Under the pieces are notes generated by a model. It was given only the letters and a program-made list of their open reading frames with translations, did no database searches and had not been told where the DNA came from. From assembly GCA_047622145.1 (NCBI GenBank), contig JBLHMO010000021.1, positions 1 to 29,952 on the forward strand: 29,952 bases of DNA. Direction: 5' to 3'. Origin of the DNA: Litorivivens sp047622145. GTDB lineage: Bacteria; Pseudomonadota; Gammaproteobacteria; Pseudomonadales; Spongiibacteraceae. Both the position numbers and the translations under genes were made by a program. Positions within the stretch are counted from its first letter, which is position 1. The number at the start of each line of letters is the position of its first letter. This document shows, one piece after another, positions 7,336-15,274 of the stretch.

Positions 7336-8952
7336 CTAGAGATAATGCGAGGCATATTCTTCACGCATCGGCACTTTTAGCAATTTTCCGGTAGCGGTGT
7401 GCGGTAAGTCTTTGCGGAATACGACGTCATCCGGCAGCCAGAACTTGGCAAGCTGGGGTTCTAGAAAATCCAGAATATCCTTCGCGTTGGCACTGGCGCC
7501 GTCCTTCAGAACAATCAGCAGCAGCGGGCGCTCTTGCCACTTTTCATGGGGAATGCCAATCACGCACGCCTCGGCTACAGCGGGGTGTCCCACCGCTACG
7601 TTTTCTAGGTCGATAGAGCTAATCCATTCACCGCCAGATTTGATTACATCTTTACTGCGATCAACGATCTGCATGTAATTGTCGGGGTCGATGGTGGCCA
7701 CGTCGCCGGTATCAAACCAACCGTCTTCGGTCGCCACGTCCTCAGCCTTGTAGTAACTGTTCACAATCCACGGGCCGCGCACCATTAATCGACCATAGGC
7801 TTTACCATCGTGCGGCAACTCCCTGCCTTCGTCGTCGATGATTTTCATTTCCACGCCGAAAACTGGCTTGCCCTGCTTGCGCTGAATGGCATAGCGCTCT
7901 TCGGCGGGCAATGCGGCAATGTGCTTGTTAGGTGCGTTCACCGTACCTATGGGCGACATTTCTGTCATACCCCATGCGTGGAGCAGGAAGGCACCGTGTT
8001 TTTCGTCAAAGGCGCGAATCATGGATAGTGGCGCCGCAGAACCACCGACAACAACCGATTCGACGCTGTCCATAGTTTTGCTAATGCTGTCGAGATAATT
8101 CAGCAGCCCCAGCCACACGGTGGGCACACCGGCGAGTAAATTTGGCTTTTCGGAATCGATAAGTTGCCACAGGCTTTCGCCATCCATCGCCGCGCCGGGG
8201 AACACAAGCTTGGCGCCGGTAATGGTTACCGCATAGGGAAGACCCCAGCAATTCACATGGAACATGGGCACCACCGGCAGAATAATAGAATCCTGACTGA
8301 TGTTGAGAACCTGCTGGTGCAGGCTGGCCATGGCATGCAACACCGTTGAGCGATGGGTATACATCACCCCCTTGGGGTTGCCGGTGGTGCCCGAGGTATA
8401 ACAGAGCGAGCACTCGGTATTTTCGTCAAACTGCGGCCACACAAATTCGTCGCTGTGGGTGCCGATAAAATCTTCGTAGCAAATCAGATTCTCCAACTTG
8501 CTGGCTGGCATGTTGTCGCGGTCGGTCATGACCACAATGGCCTGCAGGTGTGGCAGCTTGCCGTCGAGGTTTTCTAAGAGCAGCAACAGGTTTAGGTCAA
8601 CAAAGACTAGGCGGTCTTCGGCGTGGTTAAAAATGTAATCCAGCTGCTCCGGAAACAAGCGCGGGTTGATGGTATGGCACACGGTGCCGATGCCGGTGGT
8701 AGCGTAATAGACCTCGTAGTGACGCCACGTATTCCACGCCAGCGTGGCGATGCGGTCGCCGGGCTTAACACCCCAGTTCAGCAAGGCGTTGGCAAGCTGC
8801 TTAGCGCGTTTGGCGGCCTCGCCCTGGGTGGTGCGATGAATAAAGCCGTCTTCTATTTTACGACTGACAATCTCCGCCTTGGGGTGACTAACAACGCCGA
8901 ACTCCAAGAGGCTGGAAATTAGCAGAGGGCTATTCATCATCGGTGCGGGCAT
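7336..8952 (-). CDS. AlkK-like medium-chain fatty acyl-CoA ligase
   Basis: This enzyme activates a carboxylic acid with ATP to an acyl-AMP and then an acyl-CoA. The protein is 538 aa from the ATG at 8952, chosen because AGGA lies just upstream and the family N-terminus starts here; the frame continues upstream without support. The AMP-binding signature YTSGTTGNPKGV is at residues 185-196. The later motifs GWFDTGDVA, SKDVIKSGGEWIS and the C-terminal PHTATGKLLK with the adenylation lysine are intact. The text resembles Pseudomonas AlkK throughout (for example AWNTWRHYEVYYA and HTINPRLF), so medium-chain substrates are a reasonable inference. It starts a minus-strand run with the shikimate kinase-like gene and purU. 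Confidence 0.92.
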   Translation of the reverse strand: MPAPMMNSPLLISSLLEFGVVSHPKAEIVSRKIEDGFIHRTTQGEAAKRAKQLANALLNWGVKPGDRIATLAWNTWRHYEVYYATTGIGTVCHTINPRLFPEQLDYIFNHAEDRLVFVDLNLLLLLENLDGKLPHLQAIVVMTDRDNMPASKLENLICYEDFIGTHSDEFVWPQFDENTECSLCYTSGTTGNPKGVMYTHRSTVLHAMASLHQQVLNISQDSIILPVVPMFHVNCWGLPYAVTITGAKLVFPGAAMDGESLWQLIDSEKPNLLAGVPTVWLGLLNYLDSISKTMDSVESVVVGGSAAPLSMIRAFDEKHGAFLLHAWGMTEMSPIGTVNAPNKHIAALPAEERYAIQRKQGKPVFGVEMKIIDDEGRELPHDGKAYGRLMVRGPWIVNSYYKAEDVATEDGWFDTGDVATIDPDNYMQIVDRSKDVIKSGGEWISSIDLENVAVGHPAVAEACVIGIPHEKWQERPLLLIVLKDGASANAKDILDFLEPQLAKFWLPDDVVFRKDLPHTATGKLLKVPMREEYASHYL

Positions 8953-9345
8953 GGGATTTTTCCTCTTATTGAATATCGTCGTGCTTACGAAGCTCCGGCG
9001 TCTGGCAGGGAACAACCGGCAAGTTAAGCCAATGCTCAAATTATGACAAGCTGCCAACTATGACATAAGTTATCCGACTTTTCCGTTATAGCGTCAGCTG
9101 CGCCGCCACCGGCAAACCGTTACCGGGTGCCCGGCAATTTAATTATGCTCCCAGCCAGTAGTTTTGGGGGGCTGAGTGGTTCGTCCGTAAAGAACGCACT
9201 GGAGATCATAGCCAGCACCTCCAGCGAGCCGGTCAGTAACACGCGAGCGCCAGGCACAGGCCTATCTTTGAAATAATTGGGCTTTCGGCTGGACGCGACT
9301 AGACCAGTCCAGCAGAATGAAAAAAATCTTAATTCTTTGGATTAT
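8953..9345. other. Divergent intergenic region between acyl-CoA ligase and aminotransferase
   Basis: These 393 bases separate two genes pointing away from each other, so they should hold promoters for both. A candidate for the ligase is described separately. I saw no convincing promoter for the aminotransferase, no small gene with a ribosome site, and no RNA gene. The aminotransferase frame stays open back to 9277, but without a supported start there. Confidence 0.5.
9021..9049 (-). promoter_or_regulatory. Candidate sigma70 promoter for the acyl-CoA ligase operon
   Basis: On the minus strand TTGTCA (9044-9049) and TAACTT (9021-9026) are spaced by exactly 17 bases. This would place the transcript start about 60 bases before the ligase ATG at 8952. 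The -35 is good and the -10 is mediocre, so this is a proposal only. Confidence 0.3.
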
Positions 9346-10488
9346 ATGAATATCGACAGCAAACTGCCCCATGTCGGCACGACGATTTTTAGCAGCATGT
9401 CGGCACTGGCGGCCGAGACGGGGGCTATCAATCTGTCACAGGGATTTCCAGATTTTTCACCCAGCCCCTTTCTGCTCGAACGCCTGAACGTTCATGCCCT
9501 GGCCGGCAAGAACCAGTACGCCCCGATGAACGGCATCCCTGAATTACGCGAGGCCATCGCCTCGCTGGTGCAAAATTGCTACGGAAAAGCGGTGTGTCCC
9601 GAGCAGGAAGTCACTCTGACCTCCGGTGCTACCGAGGCGCTGTTTGTGGCCATTCACACGGTAGTGCGCGCCGGTGACGAGGTGATTTTGCTCGACCCAG
9701 CCTACGACAGCTACGAGCCGGCGGTAACACTGGCCGGCGGAATTTGCAGCCGTATTGCGCTATTGCCGCCGCACTATGAACCGGACTGGCAGCAAATAGC
9801 CGCCGCGGTGACCACTAAAACGCGCCTGATCATTGTTAACAGCCCACACAATCCCAGCGCTACGGTTTTCAAGGACACCGACTGGCAGGCATTGGCGGCG
9901 CTGGCAGAGAAACATCAGCTCTATGTCATTAGCGATGAAGTCTATGAACATATTGTGTTCGAACAGAGCCGCAACAGCGCCCACCGCTATCCGGCCCTGG
10001 CCGAGCGCAGCTTTGTGATTTCATCCTTCGGCAAAACCTTTCATGCCACCGGCTGGAAGCTGGGCTACTGCATTGCACCGCCGCAGCTCAGTACTGAATT
10101 TCGCAAGGTGCACCAGTTTGTCACTTTTACCAGTTTTACGCCGGCGCAGCATGCGTTTGCCGATATGCTCAATGAGCGCGGCGAGGAAGTTCACGCCCTT
10201 GCTGAGTTTTATCGCCGAAAGCGTGACTATTTTGTGGCGGCCATGCAGGGCTCGCGCTTTACTCTGCTCCCCAGTGGCGGCAGCTATTTTGTGCTGGCAG
10301 ATTACAGCGCAGTCAGTGACGACAACGATCTGGATTTCTGTACCACCCTTGCCCGTGAGCACGGCGTTGCCGCCATTCCGCTATCGGTGTTTTATGAATC
10401 AGCGCCCGACAGCCGTATTATTCGGTTCTGTTTCGCCAAGCGCGAGCAGACCCTGAGCGATGCCGCCCACAAGCTGAGTATCTTATGA
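9346..10488 (+). CDS. ybdL: PLP-dependent aminotransferase, methionine/glutamine transaminase type
   Basis: This class I/II aminotransferase closely resembles E. coli YbdL along its full length (SKLPHVGTTIF, SQGFPDFSPSPFL, NQYAPMNGIPELREAI). It is 380 aa from the ATG at 9346, which matches the family start; a longer frame to 9277 lacks family similarity. The PLP lysine is K230 in SSFGKTFHATGWK. The cofactor-binding residues are seen in NSPHNP (165-170) and D197/Y200, and a C-terminal arginine (IIRFCF) should hold the substrate carboxylate. YbdL prefers methionine, and this class works as a glutamine transaminase K-like enzyme regenerating methionine from its keto acid. The next gene overlaps it by four bases (ATGA) and encodes the expected omega-amidase partner. 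The start has only a weak GGA. Confidence 0.92.
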   Translation: MNIDSKLPHVGTTIFSSMSALAAETGAINLSQGFPDFSPSPFLLERLNVHALAGKNQYAPMNGIPELREAIASLVQNCYGKAVCPEQEVTLTSGATEALFVAIHTVVRAGDEVILLDPAYDSYEPAVTLAGGICSRIALLPPHYEPDWQQIAAAVTTKTRLIIVNSPHNPSATVFKDTDWQALAALAEKHQLYVISDEVYEHIVFEQSRNSAHRYPALAERSFVISSFGKTFHATGWKLGYCIAPPQLSTEFRKVHQFVTFTSFTPAQHAFADMLNERGEEVHALAEFYRRKRDYFVAAMQGSRFTLLPSGGSYFVLADYSAVSDDNDLDFCTTLAREHGVAAIPLSVFYESAPDSRIIRFCFAKREQTLSDAAHKLSIL

Positions 10489-11246
10489 AAATTGCCGCCC
10501 TCCAGTCAGCCCTCTACTGGCAAGACCGCGACGCTAATCTCGCGCATTTTAGCGAGCGCTTAAATAGCATAGCTGATACCGATCTGGTGGTGTTGCCAGA
10601 AATGTTTAGCACCGGTTTTTCGATGGCGCCCGAGCACATCGCCGAACCCGCAGACGGACCCACCCTGCACTGGCTGCGCGAACAAGCCCACGACCGAAAT
10701 ATCGCCATTACCGGCTCGGTTGCCGTTCACGATCAAGGCGCGCACTACAACCGCCTGTACTGGGTGAGCCCGGAGGGCGATAGTTATTACGACAAGCGCC
10801 ATCTGTTTCGCATGGCCGGTGAACACAAGCACTACAACGCGGGCAGCGTCCGGAAAATTGTGACATACAAAGGTTTTCGCGTTTGTTTGCAAATTTGCTA
10901 CGACCTGCGCTTTCCGGTGTTCTGCCGCAATCGCAACGACTACGACTTGCTGGTGTTCGTCGCTAACTGGCCCGCTAGCCGACGTCACGCTTGGACGTCG
11001 CTGCTCACGGCTCGCGCCATCGAAAACCAATGTTATGTGGTAGGCCTCAACCGCGTGGGCAAAGACGGCAACGGTATCGCGTACAGCGGCGACAGTGTGA
11101 TTTTGGACTATCTCGGTCAGCCACTGGCGCAAACAGCGCCAGATGCACCCGCCGCTCTGGCTACAGAGCTCTCGCTCGACGAATTGCAGTCATTCAGGGA
11201 TAAGTTTCCGGCCATGCTGGATGCGGATGCGTTTGAATTGAGCTGA
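10485..11246 (+). CDS. yafV: Omega-amidase, nitrilase superfamily
   Basis: This 253-aa carbon-nitrogen hydrolase closely matches the YafV family of omega-amidases. Its Glu-Lys-Cys triad is E39 (VLPEMFSTGF), K104 (YYDKRHLFRM) and C138 (LQICYDLRFPVF). It hydrolyses 2-oxoglutaramate or 2-oxosuccinamate to the dicarboxylic keto acid and ammonia. Its ATG overlaps the stop of the aminotransferase (ATGA), so translation is coupled. When glutamine is the amino donor, the transaminase releases 2-oxoglutaramate, and this enzyme removes it and makes the reaction irreversible. This supports a methionine or keto-acid salvage role. The 97 bases after it, facing the convergent SDR gene, show no clear terminator. 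Confidence 0.93.
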   Translation: MKIAALQSALYWQDRDANLAHFSERLNSIADTDLVVLPEMFSTGFSMAPEHIAEPADGPTLHWLREQAHDRNIAITGSVAVHDQGAHYNRLYWVSPEGDSYYDKRHLFRMAGEHKHYNAGSVRKIVTYKGFRVCLQICYDLRFPVFCRNRNDYDLLVFVANWPASRRHAWTSLLTARAIENQCYVVGLNRVGKDGNGIAYSGDSVILDYLGQPLAQTAPDAPAALATELSLDELQSFRDKFPAMLDADAFELS

Positions 11247-11343
11247 GACCACCGGCACCGGATTGAGACGGGGCGGTATGCTAGTAGTATTCCCACTGAC
11301 CTGGTCTTTGCGAGTATTCCTTGCCGACATAGCGGCTTACCTA

Positions 11344-12123
11344 CTAAAGCCCTCGCAGCAAATGACCGCCATCCACTGGTAGCGCCACGCCGGTCATAAA
11401 TGATCCGGCATCACTCGCCAGCAACAGCAGCGGCCCGCTGAGCTCGTCGAGTTCGCCAAGGCGTTGCGGTGGAATTTTTTCCAAATAAGCTGCGCCTTTC
11501 TCGCTTTGAAAAAAACCACTGTTCATTTCAGTTTCGAAATAACCGGGGCACAGCGCGTTCACGCGAATATTTTTTCGCCACAATTCCAGCGCGGTCGTTT
11601 TGCTTAATTGCACCACACCCGCTTTAGCCGTTGCGTAAAAGGCTTGATTCAAACCTGGCTGCAAACCCAATATGGAGGCAATGTTGACAATACTACCCGC
11701 GCTGCGCGAGGCCACCATACGCCCGGCAGCCTCTTGGGATACCCGCCACACGGCCTTGAGGTTGGTATTCATAGTGAAATCCCAACCGGCGTCATCGCCG
11801 TCGAGAAATCGGCCCGGCCTAGCAACGCCGGCGTTATTGACCAGCACGGTAACGACGCCAAAGGTAGCCTGCGCAGCATCAAACCCCGCCTGCACAGAGG
11901 CTCGGTCATTGACGTCCATCGCCACCGCAAGCGCCTTGCCACCGGCCTGCGCTATTTCCGCCACCAGCTTTTCCAAACGATCTTTGCGTCGCGCCGCCAG
12001 CACCACCGACGCACCTGCGCCAACCAGCACTTTGGCAAAGTGTTCGCCCAAACCGCTCGAGGCACCTGTCACTAGGGCCACGCGCCCGATCAAGTCAAAA
12101 GGGTCTTGCTTTGAAGTATTCAT
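11344..12123 (-). CDS. Short-chain dehydrogenase/reductase (SDR)
   Basis: This 259-aa classical SDR has the Rossmann motif TGASSGLG at 19-26, NNAG at 96-99 and the catalytic Ser150, Tyr163 and Lys167 (YATAK). The RR after the second strand (AARRKDRL) suggests NADP preference, although this is only a rule of thumb. It is the last gene of a four-gene minus-strand run (phosphatase, acyl-CoA dehydrogenase, APH kinase, SDR). A likely role is oxidising or reducing a hydroxyacyl or ketoacyl intermediate. The ATG at 12123 has AGGAG twelve bases upstream, which is rather far. The APH gene ends 42 bases before it. Confidence 0.92.
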   Translation of the reverse strand: MNTSKQDPFDLIGRVALVTGASSGLGEHFAKVLVGAGASVVLAARRKDRLEKLVAEIAQAGGKALAVAMDVNDRASVQAGFDAAQATFGVVTVLVNNAGVARPGRFLDGDDAGWDFTMNTNLKAVWRVSQEAAGRMVASRSAGSIVNIASILGLQPGLNQAFYATAKAGVVQLSKTTALELWRKNIRVNALCPGYFETEMNSGFFQSEKGAAYLEKIPPQRLGELDELSGPLLLLASDAGSFMTGVALPVDGGHLLRGL

Positions 12124-12165
12124 TAGCTGAAGGTGCTCCTGTCACACATTTATATTCTATGAAAA

Positions 12166-13194
12166 TCAAGCACCCTGCTCGGCAATGGCGATTCCCATTT
12201 CTGCCAGCGGCTTCGCCAAGCCGCCATAAGCACTTGCCCTGTCACTAGAGGCATTACCATCGATTGCACGTTTTTGAATGCCCTGCAAAATAGCGCTCAG
12301 GCGAAAAAACGCAAAGGCGATATAAAACGTCCAGTTGTCTATACCATCAATACCACGGCGTTTACAATAACGCTGCACATACTCCTGCTCGCTCGGAATT
12401 CCCAAAACTTTACGATTGATGTCGCCGAGACCGGGTATGGCCGCATCGCCCGGAATTCGCAACTGCATACACTGGTAGGCGAGATCCGCATAGGGATGGC
12501 CCAGCGTAGACAGCTCCCAATCCAGCAGCGTAATAACTTCATTGCGGCTGTTGTGAAACATCATATTGTCGAGCCGAAAGTCCCCGTGGTTGATACACAC
12601 CAGCCCGTCATCCATGGGCTGGTTTTGCTCAAGCCATTGCATCAGTTTTTCCATCGCAGGGATATGCTCGGTTTCACTGGCGCGATACTGGGTGGTCCAG
12701 CGACTTAACTGGCGCTCAAAGTAATTGCCGGGCTTACCGTAGTCTCCCAAGCCCACCGCATTAGGGTCTACCGCATGCAAGTCGGCCAGCACTTGATTCA
12801 TAGCGTCGTATATCGCACTTCGTTGCGCAGGAGACTGCTCGGGGAGCGCCGCATTCCAAAATATTCTGCCCTCGACGAAATCCATCACGTAAAACATCGA
12901 GCCTATAATCGATTCATCTTCGCATAGCACGTGCATGGTTGGCACCGGCACTGAGGTACCGGCGAGCGCGTGCATTACACGAAACTCGCGATCGACAGCG
13001 TGTGCGGATTTCAACAGGTTTCCCGGCGGCTTGCGGCGCAGCACGTAGCGGCCGCTGCCAGCGCTTAATAGGTAGGTGGGGTTAGATTGCCCCCCCGCAA
13101 ACTTATCGGCACTAGTCAGGCCGCCAAAGTCCTCAATGGCAGATTCAAGATAAGCAGAAAGTTTATCGAGCTCCAACTCAAATTCGTCACTCAT
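12166..13194 (-). CDS. APH-family kinase, ACAD10/11 kinase-like (LvaA-type)
   Basis: This 342-aa phosphotransferase has the aminoglycoside phosphotransferase fold. The catalytic loop HGDFRLDN is at 203-210, the metal-binding DWE at 225-227, and an N-terminal nucleotide-binding GGQSN segment at 34-38. The start is ATG 13194, with GGAG seven bases upstream; the longer frame to 13311 overlaps the dehydrogenase gene and lacks family similarity. Proteins of this branch next to an acyl-CoA dehydrogenase match the kinase domain of human ACAD10/11 and Pseudomonas LvaA, which phosphorylate 4-hydroxyacyl-CoA, rather than antibiotic-modifying enzymes. Only 10 bases separate it from the dehydrogenase stop, so the two are cotranscribed. 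The substrate is an inference. Confidence 0.9.
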   Translation of the reverse strand: MSDEFELELDKLSAYLESAIEDFGGLTSADKFAGGQSNPTYLLSAGSGRYVLRRKPPGNLLKSAHAVDREFRVMHALAGTSVPVPTMHVLCEDESIIGSMFYVMDFVEGRIFWNAALPEQSPAQRSAIYDAMNQVLADLHAVDPNAVGLGDYGKPGNYFERQLSRWTTQYRASETEHIPAMEKLMQWLEQNQPMDDGLVCINHGDFRLDNMMFHNSRNEVITLLDWELSTLGHPYADLAYQCMQLRIPGDAAIPGLGDINRKVLGIPSEQEYVQRYCKRRGIDGIDNWTFYIAFAFFRLSAILQGIQKRAIDGNASSDRASAYGGLAKPLAEMGIAIAEQGA

Positions 13195-13204
13195 AAATAA
13201 CTCC

Positions 13205-14446
13205 CTAAACGCCGGCTTGGTCGGCAGGCGCGTAGCGTTCAATGATTTTTTTACCCAGCGCCATTTGATGAACTTGATCAGGGCCATCGGCCTGACGGCA
13301 CCAGCGTGCATAATTAAAGGCTTCAGCCATGAAATAATCTTCGGTTAAGCCACCGGCACCGTGCAATTGCATGCAGCGGTCAATCACGTTTTGTACCAGC
13401 AGCGGAATAGTCGTCTTGGTGGCCGCAATCATATCCACCGAGGCGGCCACGCCCTCACGATCAATTTTGTCACAGGTTTTCAACACCAGCAGTCGCGCCA
13501 TTTCGATTTCAGAAAAGCTCCGAGAAATATCCTCGCGCACCGATTGATGCTTGCTCAGCGGCCGGCCAAAGGTCGTGCGCGATACCGCGCGCTGGCAGGC
13601 CAGTTCAAGCGAGCGCTGGGCCGAACCTACCAAACGCATGCAGTGATGCATTCTGCCCGGGCCGAGGCGGCTTTGGGCAATTTCAAAACCGCAGCCTTCG
13701 CCTAGCAAAACGTTTTCGGCAGGCACCCGCACATTGTCAAAGCGCAATTCAGCATGGCCTATGGGTGCGTCATCGTAACCCAGGGTTGTGAGCGGCCTGA
13801 TAAAGCTCAAGCCAGCGGTGTCTTTGGGCACCAATACCTGGGTTTGCTGTAAATGCCTGTTCGGATTATCGGGATCAGATTTACCCATCACGATCAAAAT
13901 TTTGGTGCGCTCATACAGGGCACCGGTAATAAACCATTTGCGACCGTTCAGCACCCATTCATCGCCGTCGCGCTGGATACGCAATTCGATATTGGTGGCA
14001 TCGCTAGACGCTACCTGTGGTTCGGTCATCGCGTAGGATGAGCTGATTTCCCCCGCCAACAAAGGCTGCAACCACCGCGCTTGCTGGGCAGCTGTTCCGA
14101 AGTTCATAAACACCTCCATATTGCCGGTATCCGGCGCGTTGCAGTTAAACACCTCCGGGCTCCAAATAACCCTGCCCATCAGTTCCGCCAGCGGCGCGTA
14201 CTCGCCAAACGTAAATCCGTCGTGGCCTGCATACTCGGCATGGCCGGGCGCTACAAAAAGATTCCACAAACCGGCTGCCTTTGCTATAACCTTGAGTTCA
14301 TCCATGAGTGGCAGTGCTGCAAAGCGGTTTTCAGCCACGTGTAATTGCTGGGCGTACACGCGTTCATTGCGGTAGATGTGTTCGTCAAAAAAAGTAGTGA
14401 GTTTGACCAACATTGCCTGGGATTTTTCTGTTGCGTTAAAGTCCAT
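13205..14446 (-). CDS. Acyl-CoA dehydrogenase, ACAD10/11-like
   Basis: This 413-aa flavin-dependent acyl-CoA dehydrogenase is read from ATG 14446, where GAGGA lies six bases upstream; the ATG at 14452 has no spacing to it. The FAD-binding segments YAMTEPQVASSDATN and WFITGA are visible, as is the C-terminal QLHGAGGLTEDY. Near the C-terminus, where ordinary acyl-CoA dehydrogenases carry the catalytic Glu in YEGT, this protein has ADGPDQVH, the form seen in ACAD10/11 and LvaC-type enzymes. With the kinase gene next door it is likely to act on a 4-phosphorylated hydroxyacyl-CoA, eliminating phosphate to give an enoyl-CoA. The pathway is inferred from known systems, not shown here. Confidence 0.92.
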   Translation of the reverse strand: MDFNATEKSQAMLVKLTTFFDEHIYRNERVYAQQLHVAENRFAALPLMDELKVIAKAAGLWNLFVAPGHAEYAGHDGFTFGEYAPLAELMGRVIWSPEVFNCNAPDTGNMEVFMNFGTAAQQARWLQPLLAGEISSSYAMTEPQVASSDATNIELRIQRDGDEWVLNGRKWFITGALYERTKILIVMGKSDPDNPNRHLQQTQVLVPKDTAGLSFIRPLTTLGYDDAPIGHAELRFDNVRVPAENVLLGEGCGFEIAQSRLGPGRMHHCMRLVGSAQRSLELACQRAVSRTTFGRPLSKHQSVREDISRSFSEIEMARLLVLKTCDKIDREGVAASVDMIAATKTTIPLLVQNVIDRCMQLHGAGGLTEDYFMAEAFNYARWCRQADGPDQVHQMALGKKIIERYAPADQAGV

Positions 14447-14491
14447 ATACATTCCTCTAAATATTGGGCGCAGCTAAGCAACTCGAAATAA

Positions 14492-15154
14492 TCAGGTATA
14501 GGTAATCAGATGGCGGTCTTGCGGCCGTTCAAGGTGTGGCACTGCGTTAAACATATTGAGTCGCAAGCGTCCCTGCTTGCCAAAGTAGCGCGTCAGGCCA
14601 GTATTGATTGCCTGAAGGTTGAGATTCACCATATTCTCCACACTCAAACCCAACACTTCGCGCACCAGAGCACTGATAGGTCCGCCCGACGTCACCACCA
14701 GCACACGTCCTTCCGCGTTTGCGATATAATCCAGCGTGCTCCGAACCCGGCTCTCAAAGCTATCCCAACGTTCATCGATGTCGGCAAATTCATTGCGACT
14801 CCACGCCAGCAGCGCCTCACGCAAACAACCATAAAAATCGCGGGCATTACTGACATCTAACCCCTCGTCCGGGTGCAGAGCACGATAGGCCGAAACCAAG
14901 GCGTGAAAATCAAACTCGTTTAAACCCCGCAGCTCGGTAGCCGCTGTCGGCAAGAGCAAAGCCTCTTGAATACCGGCGAGTGTTTCGCGGTGACGGCGCA
15001 TCGTGCCAGTAAACACCGTGTCAAAGTGAAGATCGGCAGCCGCAAAGTATTCGCCTAGCAAGCGCGATTGCTCCCAGCCAATATCCGTCAAGCGATCGTA
15101 GTCATCGGTGCCGAAGGCCGCTTGACCGTGACGCACCACCAGTATTTCTGCCAT
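14492..15154 (-). CDS. Histidine phosphatase superfamily protein with altered active site
   Basis: This 220-aa protein has the branch 1 phosphoglycerate mutase-like fold. The phosphate-accepting RHG is at residues 8-10, a second basic element RRHRET at 53-58, and an acidic element LNEFDFH at 79-84. The motif usually read as V-x-H-G-G is VTSGG at 154-158, so the second catalytic histidine position holds Ser156. The enzyme may still work with altered chemistry, or may bind rather than cleave. It is the first gene of the run with the acyl-CoA dehydrogenase, kinase and SDR. Its ATG has AAGGG seven bases upstream. A role in removing phosphate from a phospho-acyl intermediate or from CoA-related metabolites is possible but not shown. 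Confidence 0.85.
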   Translation of the reverse strand: MAEILVVRHGQAAFGTDDYDRLTDIGWEQSRLLGEYFAAADLHFDTVFTGTMRRHRETLAGIQEALLLPTAATELRGLNEFDFHALVSAYRALHPDEGLDVSNARDFYGCLREALLAWSRNEFADIDERWDSFESRVRSTLDYIANAEGRVLVVTSGGPISALVREVLGLSVENMVNLNLQAINTGLTRYFGKQGRLRLNMFNAVPHLERPQDRHLITYT

Positions 15155-15216
15155 TGCTGCACCCTTAATCTGCTGCCCAAGAAAACTGTGGACACAATAG
15201 GCTATCTACTGATATT

Positions 15217-15245
15217 AGTTAAATTGATTCTTTTTATGCTTAACT
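15217..15245. promoter_or_regulatory. Candidate LysR operator in the divergent region
   Basis: AGTTAA (15217-15222) and TTAACT (15240-15245) form a perfect interrupted dyad with a 17-base AT-rich spacer. It lies in the 120-base gap between the divergent LysR gene and the phosphatase operon, where a LysR regulator normally binds to control both. No binding data can be inferred from sequence alone. Confidence 0.35.
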
Positions 15246-15274
15246 ATCATTATTTCTTATTATGTGGATTTGCC

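Noticed and set aside
10560..11132. 190-aa minus-strand frame opposite the omega-amidase
   Set aside because: The plus strand carries a full omega-amidase with its catalytic triad; the antisense frame has no family features.
11608..12130. Two plus-strand frames of about 150 aa opposite the SDR gene
   Set aside because: The minus-strand SDR has all its motifs; the opposite frames are composition shadows.
12166..13194. Aminoglycoside resistance gene
   Set aside because: The APH fold is clear, but the linkage to an acyl-CoA dehydrogenase and SDR points to metabolic kinases of the ACAD10/11 or LvaA type.
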